64,000 nucleotides of DNA from Halictus rubicundus (Eukaryota; Arthropoda; Insecta; Hymenoptera; Halictidae), in NCBI RefSeq assembly GCF_050948215.1, contig NC_135153.1, positions 3,810,058 through 3,874,057 of the forward strand, given 5' to 3'. Positions 34,182-45,082 of the stretch are shown piece after piece. A model generated the notes under the pieces. The model ran no database searches and was not told where the DNA came from. It saw only the letters and a list, made by a program, of their open reading frames with translations. Within the stretch, counting starts at the first letter, position 1. Each line of letters opens with the position of its first letter. A program made the position numbers and the translations under genes.

Positions 34182-34345
34182 AGACATAAGCCAATCGCAA
34201 GGAACACAAAATGACAATCTTCTTTTAAACATTTTAATACGTCAAAAATAATATAACAGTTTTTTTAAATTCTCGAAATGTCCTCTCCATTTCGTATCTT
34301 TATGCATTTATGACAAGAATGATTAGGCGTGGTTTAAAACAATGC
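34182..34345. mobile_element. Family D-like mosaic fragment
   Basis: Begins ttagactgcagacataag and later carries tctttatgcatttatgac, a D motif in the opposite sense. Probably rearranged. Confidence 0.35.
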
Positions 34346-34377
34346 AAATTTTACAATAATTTCAGAATATCGATATA

Positions 34378-34591
34378 CAGTGTTTACTCGTTATTTGTCC
34401 AAAACATGGGTCTAGCCAGGGACATATATCCGCCAGGAGATACTATTCTTTGATCCACGCGTCCTTACACTTCTCGGCAACCGATGTCTCTCGAGCTTCT
34501 TGGCCCCTCACAGGATATACCCCGCGGGAGTGGGGATAGTTCTGGGACTTGTACCTACTAGGCATTTGTGACATATATAGAATAAACACTG
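34378..34591 (+). mobile_element. Family B MITE, full
   Basis: TA, then CAGTGTTTACTCGTTATTTG to gaataaacactg then TA. Contains ggtctagccagggacatata, ctttgatccacgcg and cctcacaggatataccccgc. About 214 bp. Confidence 0.9.
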
Positions 34592-34815
34592 TACCACTTT
34601 AATCTTATTGACATTATTAAAGGAAGAAAAACACTTGTGTTCAGCTCCAATTTTTTGCAATTAATACAGGAAATTTTGATTTTGCAGATCCACAGTCAAC
34701 TAATTATCATCGATCCTTAAAATCAACAACCCCTAACGCGTGTTATTTTATGCGAGAGTAAATTGCACGACTACCACACCCAATACGTATCGTACAATTC
34801 CGCCATGCAATGCTA

Positions 34816-35138
34816 CAGTGATTTCTTTCTATATGTCGCCGAGGCCTGGATGATAAGTGTCGCGAAATTATAATCCCCACTACCGCGGGGTAGCTATAAC
34901 AAAACTTCTTTATTTTTTATCATTCTTTTACGGAACTTTCACCAACATATTCGTGGCATTTCGACGTTCGACATCAAAGAATAGTACGATCTTCTAGACG
35001 ACATTTGACATGCAGAGTATAGGACAGGTATGTTTACACTCCTCGGCGCTCGTTCGGCTCGGATCGAAGAATAGTTTCTCCTGTACGATATACGACGCTG
35101 ACAAGATCCGTGCTGTTGACATATATCGAGAATTCACT
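34816..35138 (-). mobile_element. Family A MITE, long form
   Basis: Reverse orientation. Carries the aacaaaacttctttatttt and actttcaccaacatattcgt blocks shared with 1291-1662, and ends tatcgagaattcacta then TA. Confidence 0.85.
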
Positions 35139-35139
35139 A

Positions 35140-35630
35140 TATTTTCGAAACACATCGCGCGGCTAATATAAAAGTCGCTGTGCAATCTCATCGCTAGGAT
35201 CGCAACATCAACAAGATCACGAAGAACGTTGAAAGAAGTTTCGAGCACAACGTGACCACGAGACATCACGAGTTAAGCCTCTACTCGGAAGAGGATTTCG
35301 TGCGACGTACGATATGAGCAGTTATCGTCGGCTCGATATCGATCGAATCGATCTGTCGCGACGGCAAGACGATCGCCGTCGACGATCCGCAACGGATGAC
35401 GCATTTTTCGCCAGAATCTCGGCTTAGCACGTCGAACCGAATCCGCGTATCGGCGAAATCTCGGAGCAGCAATTCGGTCTGCCGATAATTCGCAACGCCT
35501 TGTCAAATAAAAATATTATTGACATTTAATTAATTCCTTCTGATACTGAAGCTAACAAATTATCCTTTTTTATCCTATTAACCCTGGATCATTATTTTCT
35601 CGTAAAGATGACGATTGGAATATTTCTTGT
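35140..35630. other. No gene seen
   Basis: GC-moderate segment (35270-35500) with many cga-rich units (gatcgaatcgatctgtcg). A 77-codon minus frame is unrecognised. Confidence 0.4.
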
Positions 35631-35633
35631 CGT

Positions 35634-35830
35634 CTTAGTGGTTCTTAACTTTTTGATAGGCACCCCCTTCAATGTAAAAATAAGTTCTCTCTCCCCCCCC
35701 TGAGCAATTTGTTTCTATTTCTTTATCTAGAAAATCACATCTATTGCAGAATAATTTATTTATCGAAAAAGAGAACTCTCTCGCACCCCTGGAAACGCTT
35801 CCTCGTTTAGAATCACCGTCTTAGATGATT
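35634..35830 (+). mobile_element. hAT-like terminal fragment
   Basis: tagtggttcttaactttttg, then ggcacccccttcaatgtaaa and tttctatttctttatctaga match the inverted copy at 8.27-8.49 kb. A C-rich run lies at 35693-35701. Confidence 0.6.
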
Positions 35831-36007
35831 CGTTAAATGTTCCAATTAATATAATAAATTCAGTATCAAATAAAATGTATTTCATTTCATGTATACTTAT
35901 TCTTTATAAGGTTGATAAAAATTGTATCGTTGTATAAAAACAGTTTAATTATATTCGCGTTTTTAATTGGCATCATCATTTCCAGAATATTTCCATAATA
36001 ATAATTA

Positions 36008-36177
36008 TACTGCGGATCTTTATGCAAAATAAAAACTTTCTACCTGAATTGCAACAAAATTAACATGATTTATAGGTTGAAAATAATGTAATAGTATATT
36101 TAAATCCTTCAAATGTTTTTCCTGTCTTAAATTAGACCTACCCATTTTTATCATAAATGCATAAAATCTGCAGTCTA
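36008..36177 (+). mobile_element. Family D repeat
   Basis: actgcggatctttatgcaaa to aaaatctgcagtcta. The middle agrees well with 22.35 kb (acctgaattgcaacaaa). Confidence 0.7.
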
Positions 36178-36231
36178 ATAATAATGGAAGAAGAATTCTT
36201 GAAAGCAAACATGCAGGAAAAATAACTCTAT

Positions 36232-36420
36232 CAATGTTGGCCCTAGAATAGAATCGTAAACAGTCTCGGTAAATGCTCTGACTATTAACTTATACCTCTG
36301 GTGGCAAAATACATACACACACCGCTTCAAATCAATAGATTCGACTGTGTTGAGTATCTATTTGGCCGTTCTGGCTGCAAGGGAATTTCCTCTTGGGAAC
36401 TTCATGTACAGTTAATAATC
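36232..36420 (+). repeat. Family K repeat, copy 2
   Basis: Same order of motifs as 31742 (acctctggtggcaaaataca, then cgcttcaaatca, then ggaacttcatgtacagttaa). Confidence 0.65.
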
Positions 36421-36596
36421 TATTACCTTATAAGTCTATAGTCTCTGAAAGTCTCGGCGCGATCTATGTACATACAAAATTACAATTTACAATTATTAGT
36501 ACTTACATCTTTAAAATCGAGGTTATAGCCACACTTTGTAGTGGTACAATCACTGAGACATGTAACAAATCAATTCACTACTGAAAATTATAAGTA

Positions 36597-36800
36597 GGAT
36601 TTTATGCATTTTTGACAAAAATGAGTAGCAGTAATTCAAAACAGTAGAAAGATTAAAAGAGGTTACCAATGTCGATATACCATTTCTAACATACAAAAAT
36701 TATTAATGTGCAAAATCAATTATTACTTAGCTCCTACAGATTGCAATAGACGTATAAAAATTTCATTTTGCATAAAATGTCGCAAATTGTCTAATTATAA
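36597..36800 (-). mobile_element. Family D repeat, inverted and decayed
   Basis: aggattttatgcatttttga, then caaaaatgagtagca, and ttttgcataaaatgtcgcaa at the far end. Confidence 0.5.
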
Positions 36801-36848
36801 GTTATATAGCCACCACTAGCTGCCACTAACTGCCACGCTAACAGCTTC

Positions 36849-36978
36849 TTAACCCTTTACACTACTATTTATTTTGTGATTATAATGATTAGAAATTCTT
36901 CATGGTTCAGAATTTCATAGAAAAAGAAAAGATAGTTTACATTTATGGTATTCCTTTGTTTTCTCCATAGGATGTACA
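36849..36978 (+). mobile_element. piggyBac-like MITE, left part only
   Basis: TTAA, then CCCTTTACACTACTATTTAT, related to the element at 39272. The right end is missing. The next element starts at 36987. Confidence 0.6.
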
Positions 36979-36986
36979 GGGATGTA

Positions 36987-38008
36987 CAGTGTTCACGTTA
37001 TTACTAGCCAGCGTTTTTCTTGTAAACAGTAAATATTAGAAAAAATGAAAGAGGAAAAAGTAGTACTGTTTTTTATACGAGACACAATGACGTATGTAAT
37101 CTTTTTGTGTTTATATAATACTATTTTGTTAGATATGAAGTTCAATTTTTTAAATGATATCCTGTATATTTTTTTATATCACGTGAAATCGTGTGGCTAA
37201 ACGAATTCATGCGTACACTGCCCAGTGACATGCAAGGTCATGCAAGGTCAGGAATGGAAGAAACATTTTGAATATTTCATACCAATGTGAAGCTACCTTT
37301 CGTAACGAAGTTGTCGGATTTTCTTCAAAACGTAAGAAGGCTTCGAACTTTTTATCTTCAGAAAGAAAACATTTCCGATTATGAAACTTATTTTCCAAAG
37401 ACCCTGTTTCCTTCAAACGCTTAGCAAACAAAACAAACTGTTTTTCACTTGGTTGCATTCTGTCCGGATATTCTCCTAGGTATTTCAATTTACTTCGTTT
37501 TTTATTTCCATTGCACTGGTAATAAATGCGCACCATATCCGCCTTCTCGTCCATCGAATAACGGTGCATTACTATGCGAATATTACTAATCGGTTTCGGA
37601 AGTAATATTGAAATTCCCGTCATAGTGGAAACTAGAAGTAAACACTCTGATAGTGACTGACAACATCATCTGATTCGTGTGAATAAGGAACACTTGTAAA
37701 CACATTGGTATGAAATATTCAAAATGTTTCTTCCATTTCTGACCTTGCATGACCTCGAAGGTCACTGTGCAGTATACGGATGAATTCGTCTAGACTCACG
37801 CTTTCATCCGATATAAAAAAATATACAGCATTCGATTTAAAAAATTGAAGGTCACCCTTTATATCTAACAAAATAGTATAAACACAAAAAAATTACATAC
37901 GACATTGTGTTGCATACAAGAAACAATTCTACTTTTTCCTCTTTCATTTTTTTCTATTATTTACTATTTACAAGAAACACGCTGGCTAGTAATAGCGTCA
38001 ACACCCTG
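36987..38008 (-). mobile_element. Element with about 200-bp inverted ends and DUF4817-type ORF (E5)
   Basis: Left arm (cagtgttcacgttattacta) and right arm (inverted: cagggtgttgacgctattac) stay complementary for roughly 200 bases, including catgaaagaggaaaaagtag on the left and its complement on the right. TA flanks both ends. It carries an N-terminal transposase fragment on the minus strand. About 1.02 kb, so internally deleted. Confidence 0.85.
37207..37623 (-). pseudogene. Truncated transposase, N-terminal DUF4817-like domain
   Basis: A 138-codon minus-strand frame. The likely true start is the Met of MHRYSMDEKADMVRIYY (about 37569), 18 codons into the frame. The next 80 residues follow the DUF4817 pattern of insect IS630-like transposases: an E..DM..IYY helix, a K.LGEYPDR.QPS segment, then F..FAKRLKETGSLENK. 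A later segment (FEENPTTSLRKVAS) matches the region before the second helix-turn-helix. After that the frame runs into the inverted repeat, and the FTDEATF and FQQDGAPPH blocks are absent. So the DNA-binding part survives and the catalytic part is lost. The frame is open, which may mean recent loss. Family assignment is from pattern memory, not a search. Confidence 0.75.
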
Positions 38009-38172
38009 TATATGTCGCCAAGGCCTGGATGATAAACGTCGCCGGATTATCCCCACTACCGCGGGACCTCGGACGCCCAGAAGTGAAAACATAACACGGC
38101 TCGGGTATATCTCCCAGACGATACACGACGCTGGCAAGACCCGTGTTGTTGACATATATGGAGAATTCACTG
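38009..38172 (-). mobile_element. Family A MITE lacking its outer end
   Basis: Starts tatgtcgccaaggcctggat directly after the TA of E5 and ends gagaattcactg. The 16-base terminus (cagtgatttctctata) is not on the other side of E5, so the A copy was cut by deletion rather than simply interrupted. Confidence 0.8.
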
Positions 38173-38174
38173 CA

Positions 38175-39268
38175 CTTCGTCCATACTTGCGTTATCTACT
38201 TATTCGTGGTACTTCCATAAAAAAAATTTCGAATTTATCTCGATGGCCCTGTACAGTTTCTGGCCGGCCGGCTGATCGATCCGCGCGAAATGACTTTCTT
38301 TCTCGGCGTTCGGCCGCGATGGCCGCGCGTTTACGGGGGAAACGACTTCAATTGGCCGATAAAGCGCACGGCCGATAATTTCGATACGAGGAAAATGAGG
38401 AAGCTAAATAACACGGTCGAACGCGGCCGGAACGATAACTCAGCCGAGGGAGGATGTAATAATGAAATGCTGGGCGCGGGAGCCGGTTTTTCCGGCGGCA
38501 ATTCGACGGCGCGGGGGTGGGGACGAAGGGGGGTGGGAGAGAGGGCGGGGCTGCAGGGCGCTTTGAAATTAATAATAATGTTATCGGGAGGTAACAAAAA
38601 GCTTTTGAATCCCGATATAATGACGCGCGTATTAACGCGCAACGTTTTCGGCCCTCTTATCGCAACAAAAACGCGACGATCGCTGCGCTTTTAATCGGGA
38701 TTATTGCTCTATTTCCGCGAGCCCGCCCCCGTTTCCCCGGGGGCCGTGCCGCGAATGAATAATCGAATTGGGTTAATCCATATTTACCGGGATCAAAAAC
38801 TCCGGGATTATCGGAAAGTAATTATCGTTGGCCAAGCGTGACCATTTTTTTTTCTCCTCCCTCTCATCCCCTCCCCCTCCCCCTCACCCCGGGTCCTCGC
38901 ATTTCTCTTTTATATCGGCCGCAATTTTTAAGCCGTGTGTCCGCCGACCACGCGCTAAATGATCGCGAAATGTTTGCGAGCGTTCGAGACGCGATTCACG
39001 CCGGAACGAGCTTCAAAGGAAATTCGCTCTTCGGGGGCATTCGTTCGTGCCTCGCGAGGACAAGTTGAAGTCGTTGGTCCTACAGAAGCTTCACAGATTT
39101 CAGACACAGACTTCACCAACAGCAATTTTCACTGACATACTGTTTTTTCGCGGCCATTCTTCATATTCGACGGATGAAAACAGCCCTCGAAGGTCCGAAC
39201 GATATTTGGTGGAATATCTGGGGAACTATTACAGCTAAAGGGGTGGTTCAAGTGGTAATGTTGTGTAT
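38175..39268. other. No gene seen; GC-rich island
   Basis: CpG-rich, with G-rich (38500-38560) and C-rich (38858-38900) runs. Plus frames of 134 and 76 codons and a 103-codon minus frame overlap. None is recognised. Confidence 0.4.
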
Positions 39269-39271
39269 TCT

Positions 39272-39522
39272 TTAACCCCTTGCATTATGATTTATTTTAC
39301 GGTTTCAGTGATTCAAACTTTTTTGTAATTCGAAATTTCCTTAAAAAAAGAAGAAAATTCATATCTACTGTGTGCCTATATGTTCTCCAATAGCTGTGCA
39401 TTAACAACGCCAAAATGGAATTTTATTTCAGTTTGAAAGAAATTAATAACACACATATTTATTACAGTCTGTTCAGAATCTTTGTCACGAGTATGACTCG
39501 ATATTGTAGGGCAAGGGGTTAA
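39272..39522 (+). mobile_element. piggyBac-like MITE
   Basis: TTAA copies flank 243 bp with ends CCCCTTGCATTATGATTTAT and, inverted, CCCCTTGCCCTACAATATCG. AT-rich, non-coding. Confidence 0.8.
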
Positions 39523-39775
39523 TAAGCCCGAGTTTGGATGTTTTAATTTGTTTAAAAATTAGAATAAAAAGTCACATATTCTTGTTAATTTTTCCAATCA
39601 AATGTTAATCCATGTTCTTGGACATTTGTTTGTGAGAAGTGCATACCCCAAATACAAACTACGGATGAAATAGAATTTTGATTATTGCACTTTTAAAAAA
39701 GTTATAATGTAAGTATTTATTTAAGTTTTTATTTAATGTAAATATAATGTAAGTATTGTATAATGTAAGTATTGG

Positions 39776-39967
39776 AGAAAGACATTTTCTCAGTCTTCTT
39801 GTCACTATCTGTTAGTAGTCATAGGCTGACGACTTATAGACGCATGTGACTCTTAGGTTTCCAGCGTGCCCTGTGTATTTCAAATGCGACGCTCGGCGAG
39901 AACCTCAGATTTCGTCTAAGAGTCAGTCGGCAGAACCGCGCAACTGACTCATAACGAGAATTCACTG
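39776..39967 (-). mobile_element. Family C MITE, truncated
   Basis: Inverted C sequence: agaaagacattttctcagtc, the degenerate hairpin region, cggcgagaacctcagatttc and gagaattcactg then TA. The outer third is missing. Confidence 0.75.
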
Positions 39968-40189
39968 TACATCCGAACCGCAATGGTGGACGACACAGTA
40001 CAATTTTGTAAATCGAGGAGAGAGCATCCCAGTATTTTTTACATATAATAATTGAAATTATATAAAAATAAATTTATATCGTCATGTTATGGAAGTTGTT
40101 CATCTACTAATTCATTCAGCAACAAATTGACTATTATCTACGTTTAATTATACTAACAATAACTTTGACCGCGCACGGTGGGAATAGGT

Positions 40190-40219
40190 ATACAAGAAGT
40201 GCGGGAGGTTTAGTGTTAA
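40190..40219 (-). mobile_element. Family F inverted end
   Basis: gcgggaggtttagtg followed by TTAA. Confidence 0.4.
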
Positions 40220-40369
40220 AGGTGCAACGTTGCCGCACTACATTTACACAAAAACCGTCGATGCTCGCATAGATATTTGTACTTCGATTTTTTAATATTT
40301 ATCGATTGTTTGTTCTCTCTCTTATGATGAAAAAAATAATTTAATAAAAATCAGCGCGTGGGTCATTTA

Positions 40370-40427
40370 AAAAACCTTCGTGGGCCAGACCCGCGGGTCA
40401 TAGGTTCGCCACCACTGATTTAGGCAC
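40370..40427 (-). mobile_element. hAT-like terminus
   Basis: Read on the minus strand: CAGTGGTGGCGAACCTATGA then cccgcgggtctggccc. This is a typical hAT-type MITE terminus. The other end was not found. Confidence 0.5.
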
Positions 40428-41073
40428 TGACTTCCCCTATAAAAAAAAAACAAACTCCCCTAGGGAGAGCTAGACTTAAGACTTTCCCTACAAAGCCGCA
40501 GGGCCCAGCATGGACTGAAAGATCAACAATTTCCCAGTGAAAACTCGGTGCTGCTTCAATTTCTCGTGTCCGTGCACTTCGGTTGCCCGCATAATGGTTG
40601 AAAAGCGTAAGATAAAGAGTGTGGTGTACCGTGGAAAGCGGCGTCGAAACAGCGGATAATCAAAAAGCGAATGGGAACACGGTGTACCCGGAATAATTCG
40701 CCGTCAGCGAGCAGGCTAGGCGGCGACTCTGCGGAACGTAACAAGAAATCGTCCGAGTAAAGAAACTGGAGCAGCAGCGGCAGCGGTGGCGTTTGCTAAC
40801 GAGCGCGCCCGGCGAAAAAAAAAAAGAAATTGTGCAGACATGTTCCACGCAAGCGGGGCCGTTGCGCTGGTTCGTCGGTCGGAAGCGATTCGAGATTTTT
40901 ATTGGCCCGGTCGAAGTTTTACGCCGCTCGGCTGGCCGAGCCGGGATCGCTCGAACAACTTCGCGGAAAACGAATGGACGAGCCGGCGAGGAGTTTCCGG
41001 CGCGCGAAACGAGGCGTAAATGTAAACGAGCGATCGACTCGTTTCAGCCGGTTACCGACGAATAATTCGTCCG

Positions 41074-41143
41074 TTGCTGCACCGCGCTGCTGCACCGCTG
41101 CTGCTGCTGCACCGCATCGCACCGCACCGCACCGCACCGCACA
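41074..41143. repeat. CTG and CACCG microsatellite
   Basis: gctgctgcaccg units pass into about six CACCG pentamers (41110-41142). Confidence 0.85.
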
Positions 41144-41250
41144 CCGGAGAGAATGCCGTGGAAATGCTCGGCGACCGGCTTCTCGGCCGCGCGTATCGTC
41201 GTCCTGGGTGCATCGTTCCCCGAGATTTACGTGCACCGGAGGTGATACGA

Positions 41251-41299
41251 ACGTGTGCATATATACGCATGTGTATGCACATGTATATGCACGTGCACG
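41251..41299. repeat. 49-nt alternating purine-pyrimidine tract
   Basis: Every base from 41251 to 41299 alternates purine and pyrimidine, made of gtgtgcatatatac- and atgtatatgcacgtgc-like segments. Such tracts can adopt Z-DNA under supercoiling. Confidence 0.85.
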
Positions 41300-41607
41300 G
41301 TTATAGAACGATACGCTCAGACGGAACGCGCCGCGTGTCGCGCGGCTCTCTGTGCTACTGCCATACCATGCCGGTTCGATCAGCGAACCAGTTTTCCCGC
41401 GTTACGAACCGTTGTTACCTCTCGCGTGCTGTGAACGTCACGCGCGACCTGAATTTCGACAATCCGCGCGTTAACGGCCGGGGTCTCGTGTTTCCATAAT
41501 GCCCGCGTTTTTCTCGGATCCACGTCCCGGTAATGCGACCGAGCGCTCGGCGAAAAAAATTCGACCCGATAGCAACCGTGCGGACGGGAAGCGCGACCGA
41601 TTACCTA

Positions 41608-41711
41608 CAGTGAATTCCCGCTATAAGTCAGTTGCGCGGTTCCAGCGAGAGACATTTACACGAAATCGGAGGTTCTCGCCGAACGTTGCATTTGAAATAC
41701 ACAGTGCGCGC
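41608..41711 (+). mobile_element. Family C MITE, left part
   Basis: CAGTGAATTCCCGCTATAAG to cagtgcgcgctggaaac, then a sharp break into the M repeat locus. Confidence 0.8.
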
Positions 41712-42195
41712 TGGAAACAAACATTTTAATGTCGCAACTGCAAACCATATAAGCGTATTAATTAATTTGGAGGCAATGAAGTAATTCTTATAAGCTGTCT
41801 GCTCATTCATCACCGTTTCTACTTGTTTAGTAGCTTGCGTACCATTCTACAACGATATCATCTTGAAATTATAAATTATTCCGAACTCACTTTAAAAATG
41901 CGCCTACAAAACTTATAAGCGCATTCATTTGTTCGGAACCAATAAAATAGAGCGTACAGGCTGTCTGTCCACTACTCACCGTTTCTACTTGTCTTCAAAT
42001 ATCGCTTGCGCACCAGCTTACAACGACGTTATCTTCAAATTATAAATTCTCCCAAGTGTACTTTAAAAAGATAACGTGGTCTGACGTGGATGATGGTAGC
42101 CTGCCTGGAAATGGACAAAGATATTAACAAAACTACTTGAATAGAAAAGCATTTGAAATCGTACCTCGTTACTCAACCGCAACTAGAAAACAGAC
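41712..42195 (+). repeat. M repeat locus 2
   Basis: Two diverged monomers of about 160 bp (about 41750-41905 and 41906-42068), each with caccgtttctacttg and aaattataaatt, then a linker (gtggatgatggtagcctgcc). Inverted counterpart of 25576-26055. Confidence 0.85.
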
Positions 42196-42197
42196 TA

Positions 42198-42514
42198 CAG
42201 TGAATTCCCGATATAAGTCACTTGCGCGGTTCTGGCGAATGACATTTAGAAGAAATCTGCGGTTCTCGCCGAACGTTGCATTTGAAATACACAGTGCACC
42301 CTGGAAACGTAAATGTCACTATCCGTCTATATGTCCTAAACCTGTGACATATAGGCGGATAGTGACCAGAACGCTGAGAAAATGTCTTTCTTCGTTACAA
42401 TGTTACACGGCTCTCGAGTTTCGGCCCCTGACGGGGTTTATCCCGCGGTGGTATGGATAGTTCCGGTGACCTTTAAACGCGAGACTTGCAGTGACTTATA
42501 TTGGGAATTCACTG
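42198..42514 (+). mobile_element. Family C MITE, full
   Basis: CAGTGAATTCCCGATATAAG to attgggaattcactg, TA both sides, 317 bp. The central 50 bases form a hairpin of tcactatccgtctatatgtc and its complement. Includes cggcccctgacggggtttat. Confidence 0.9.
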
Positions 42515-42665
42515 TAAGCCTATTAAGTTATTCAGAGCCAACAATGTAATTCTTACAAGCCGTCTGTCCACGATTCACCGTTTCTACTTGTCTGCAAACG
42601 TCGCTTGCCTATCATTCTACAACAATGTTATCCGCAAATTATAAATTCTTCGAAGAACAAATAAT
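42515..42665 (+). repeat. M repeat, third monomer
   Basis: agccgtctgtccacgattca, ccgtttctacttgtctgc and aaattataaattcttcg match the two monomers upstream of the C element. So C plus the linker lies between monomers. Confidence 0.75.
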
Positions 42666-44584
42666 GTTGCCCGTAAATTGACAAACAACCCACGGAATCC
42701 TGCGAGTTCTATGCCGAAGTCATTTCTGACCCACGCCGACATTTCACTACAGTTTTCTCTCGATACAAGGCGATGGCTCGGGACCGGCTTCCGTCGTATT
42801 TCGAATGAAGAAGAAGAAGAAGAGGGGATAGCGATTTTCTTATTTCAAAATAATTATATAATTGTAGATATTGACGGTCGCTCGAGCTTATCCCCACCGC
42901 GTGGGGTCACGAATGACTCCGGCATACCATACGGAGAGTTAACATGTCGATCTCCCACTCAGCGACCATAACAATCGAATAAGATCGAAGCAATTCATTG
43001 AATAAAATGAAAACTGAAGAGTTCTGATTTATGGTATTAATTACCTAATTTCAATACCTAATTGAAGGAAGAACAAAAGAAGAAGATACAGATATTTATA
43101 CAAAAATAGATACTTGGATAAATGGGGCTGACGAATTAAAAAATTAATGTATGCAACTGAAGAAAAATATTGAAGACAAAAATTGAAAATGTATATTTTG
43201 AGAATGAAATTTCCTTCAATCTTCATCTAACACGGGTTTAAAGCAAGTGTTCGATTCTTTACTGCTTTTCACAATACAGTGTTTACTTTATACATGTCCG
43301 AAATGCCTAGCCGATAAAAGACGTATTTTGTTTCCTTTACTTTATTAAAAAATTCATCTTGTCTGTCTGTCTTTGTTGTTTCTTGAAATCTGTAGTAGTT
43401 TGTAATAAAATATTTGTGCATAAAGAGCCATGCATCGTACGCCATTTCAATTATGCATATCTAAGTTGGTGTTATTTTTGTGCTTTGTAGAAAACTTAGT
43501 TTGCATAACAATCATATAAAAATCAACGTGCTGTTCCTATTAATATTATTCAAAATTAATGTCGACAGTTCGTATGTGTTCTAATCAAATTACAGACAAA
43601 TGTTCCCAGTTAAATGTTAAATTTAGTACAATTTAATACACAAAATATTATTGTTTCTATTAGTCGGACTATACAGGAGAGTTAATAATACCTACTATTG
43701 TTGTGTAGGTGCCATGAAACAGTCCTTTGACACGGATTTCCTATTAAATAATAGACATACTACCGTTTCAATATACGAAAATATTGCATTATCTTTCTTT
43801 GTGTACAATAATTCATATGAGAAATGCTGAATATCTAGAAATAGTAGCACAAATGTTTTCATACACAGGAAGCAAAAGATCGACTGAAACGTTTCCAAAG
43901 GAAGCAGTTTGAATCGAGAAAATTGCTTTTTACATTAAAAAATCAACTTTAATACTTATAATGAAAACAATATTTATATAAAAAATATCCTATATTGTTC
44001 CAGAGAGTTTGCGTCGGCCAGGTGTGAAAGTATCATTTATAGAAAAATCCAGTAGGAGCTTCAACTTGTCAGTGTTTTCTTTGTTACACGGTTCTTTATA
44101 AAAAAGGTTTAAAATTTTGAAAAATCCCTTTAATACTCTCACAACGATGGCTCGGTTCTACGGTGACCCACAACATGCATGTGGATCTGAACTGCCATTT
44201 TTCTTTTCTGATTGTTATAGTCGCATGGGTCACGCGAGACCTAGTCACAGGCAACTACGATCCGTAATACGAGGGTTCGCAGAACATTGTACACACATAA
44301 AACTATAATAAAGTTGAAAATCATTCGATTTCTTTTTTAACAATAAAAGTGGACTCTTAATCCTTAACTTGTTGCTCAAGATGCTAAGCGCGTAAAGTCC
44401 GTTTTAGGTTATCACGGAATTATTTGTCCAAGTTTTAAGATAAATTTTTACGTTAATATATGAATTGTACCAAATTTGATTAGGATCTATAAAATTCAAG
44501 GAAGTTGATATCATACATTTAATTTTTTTCAATTTTTATTTCATAAAATAACTTACTTTGATTTTATGGAATTTTTGAGGTTTC
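42666..44584. other. No gene seen; one B fragment
   Basis: Mixed then AT-rich. (GAA)n near 42807-42824. Family B terminus cagtgtttactttatacatg to gcctagccgataaaag at 43277-43320, one end only. Frames under 100 codons are unrecognised. Confidence 0.45.
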
Positions 44585-44586
44585 TA

Positions 44587-45082
44587 TTGGGTTGTTCGGA
44601 AAGTTCGTGCCGTTTTTCTGTAGGTGGCATTAGGATAGGTCTGAATATGTCAGAATGATTGAAAACAAATAGTATGTGTACATAGTCTAAAAAGGTGATC
44701 TTTCAGGCATTTTTATAAAAAAGTTTGATTAGGATACATTAATTTTTGTTAGTTTTATACGCTCTTAAATATGGAAGGAAACAGAGTGAATTATAGGCAT
44801 TTGATGCTTTTCTCATCCAAAAGCTGTTGGAGCTTTTCCTCAGATTTTCATCTCTTTAGGTCAATACAAAATTCCCATAATGACAAAAACTTTAACTCTT
44901 TGGTCGACATAAAAAATCATATTTAAAAGTTTTTCGTCGAGAAACGCAAGTTGCGTGAAAGATGGAGAAAAATTATGGAACAAAATGGCACTTATAATAA
45001 TTCAGTAAATGTATATCGAAATTTAAATGTACTGCGTTTGAGTTTCCCTTCAAAATCGGCACGAACTTTCCGGAGAGCCCAA
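44587..45082 (+). mobile_element. Mariner element, internally deleted
   Basis: TA-flanked with ends TTGGGTTGTTCGGAAAGTTC and, inverted, TTGGGCTCTCCGGAAAGTTC, both continuing gtgccg. 496 bp, against about 1.3 kb for an intact mariner. A piece of the transposase C-terminus remains. Confidence 0.9.
44771..45031 (+). pseudogene. Mariner transposase remnant, C-terminal part
   Basis: In the frame starting at 44771 the peptide reads SDFHLFRSIQNSHNDKNFNS, then LVDIKNHI, a stop, KFFVEK, and further on RERWRKIMEQNGTY. This follows the end of mariner transposases: SD.HLFRSLQ...L.GK.F.S after the third catalytic D, then the LPERWQKVIE.NG.Y motif. The text just before it (SKSCWSF) would be the PYSPDLAP region and is eroded. 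All of the DNA-binding domain and the first two catalytic acids are absent. One in-frame stop and several small deletions make it dead. Confidence 0.8.

Larger units (their letters stand above)
40430..41607. other. No gene seen; GC-rich island
   Basis: Overlapping frames up to 158 codons on both strands span simple repeats and give Arg/Cys/Ala-rich peptides. Holds a CTG/CACCG tract and a 49-nt alternating purine-pyrimidine run. Confidence 0.4.
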
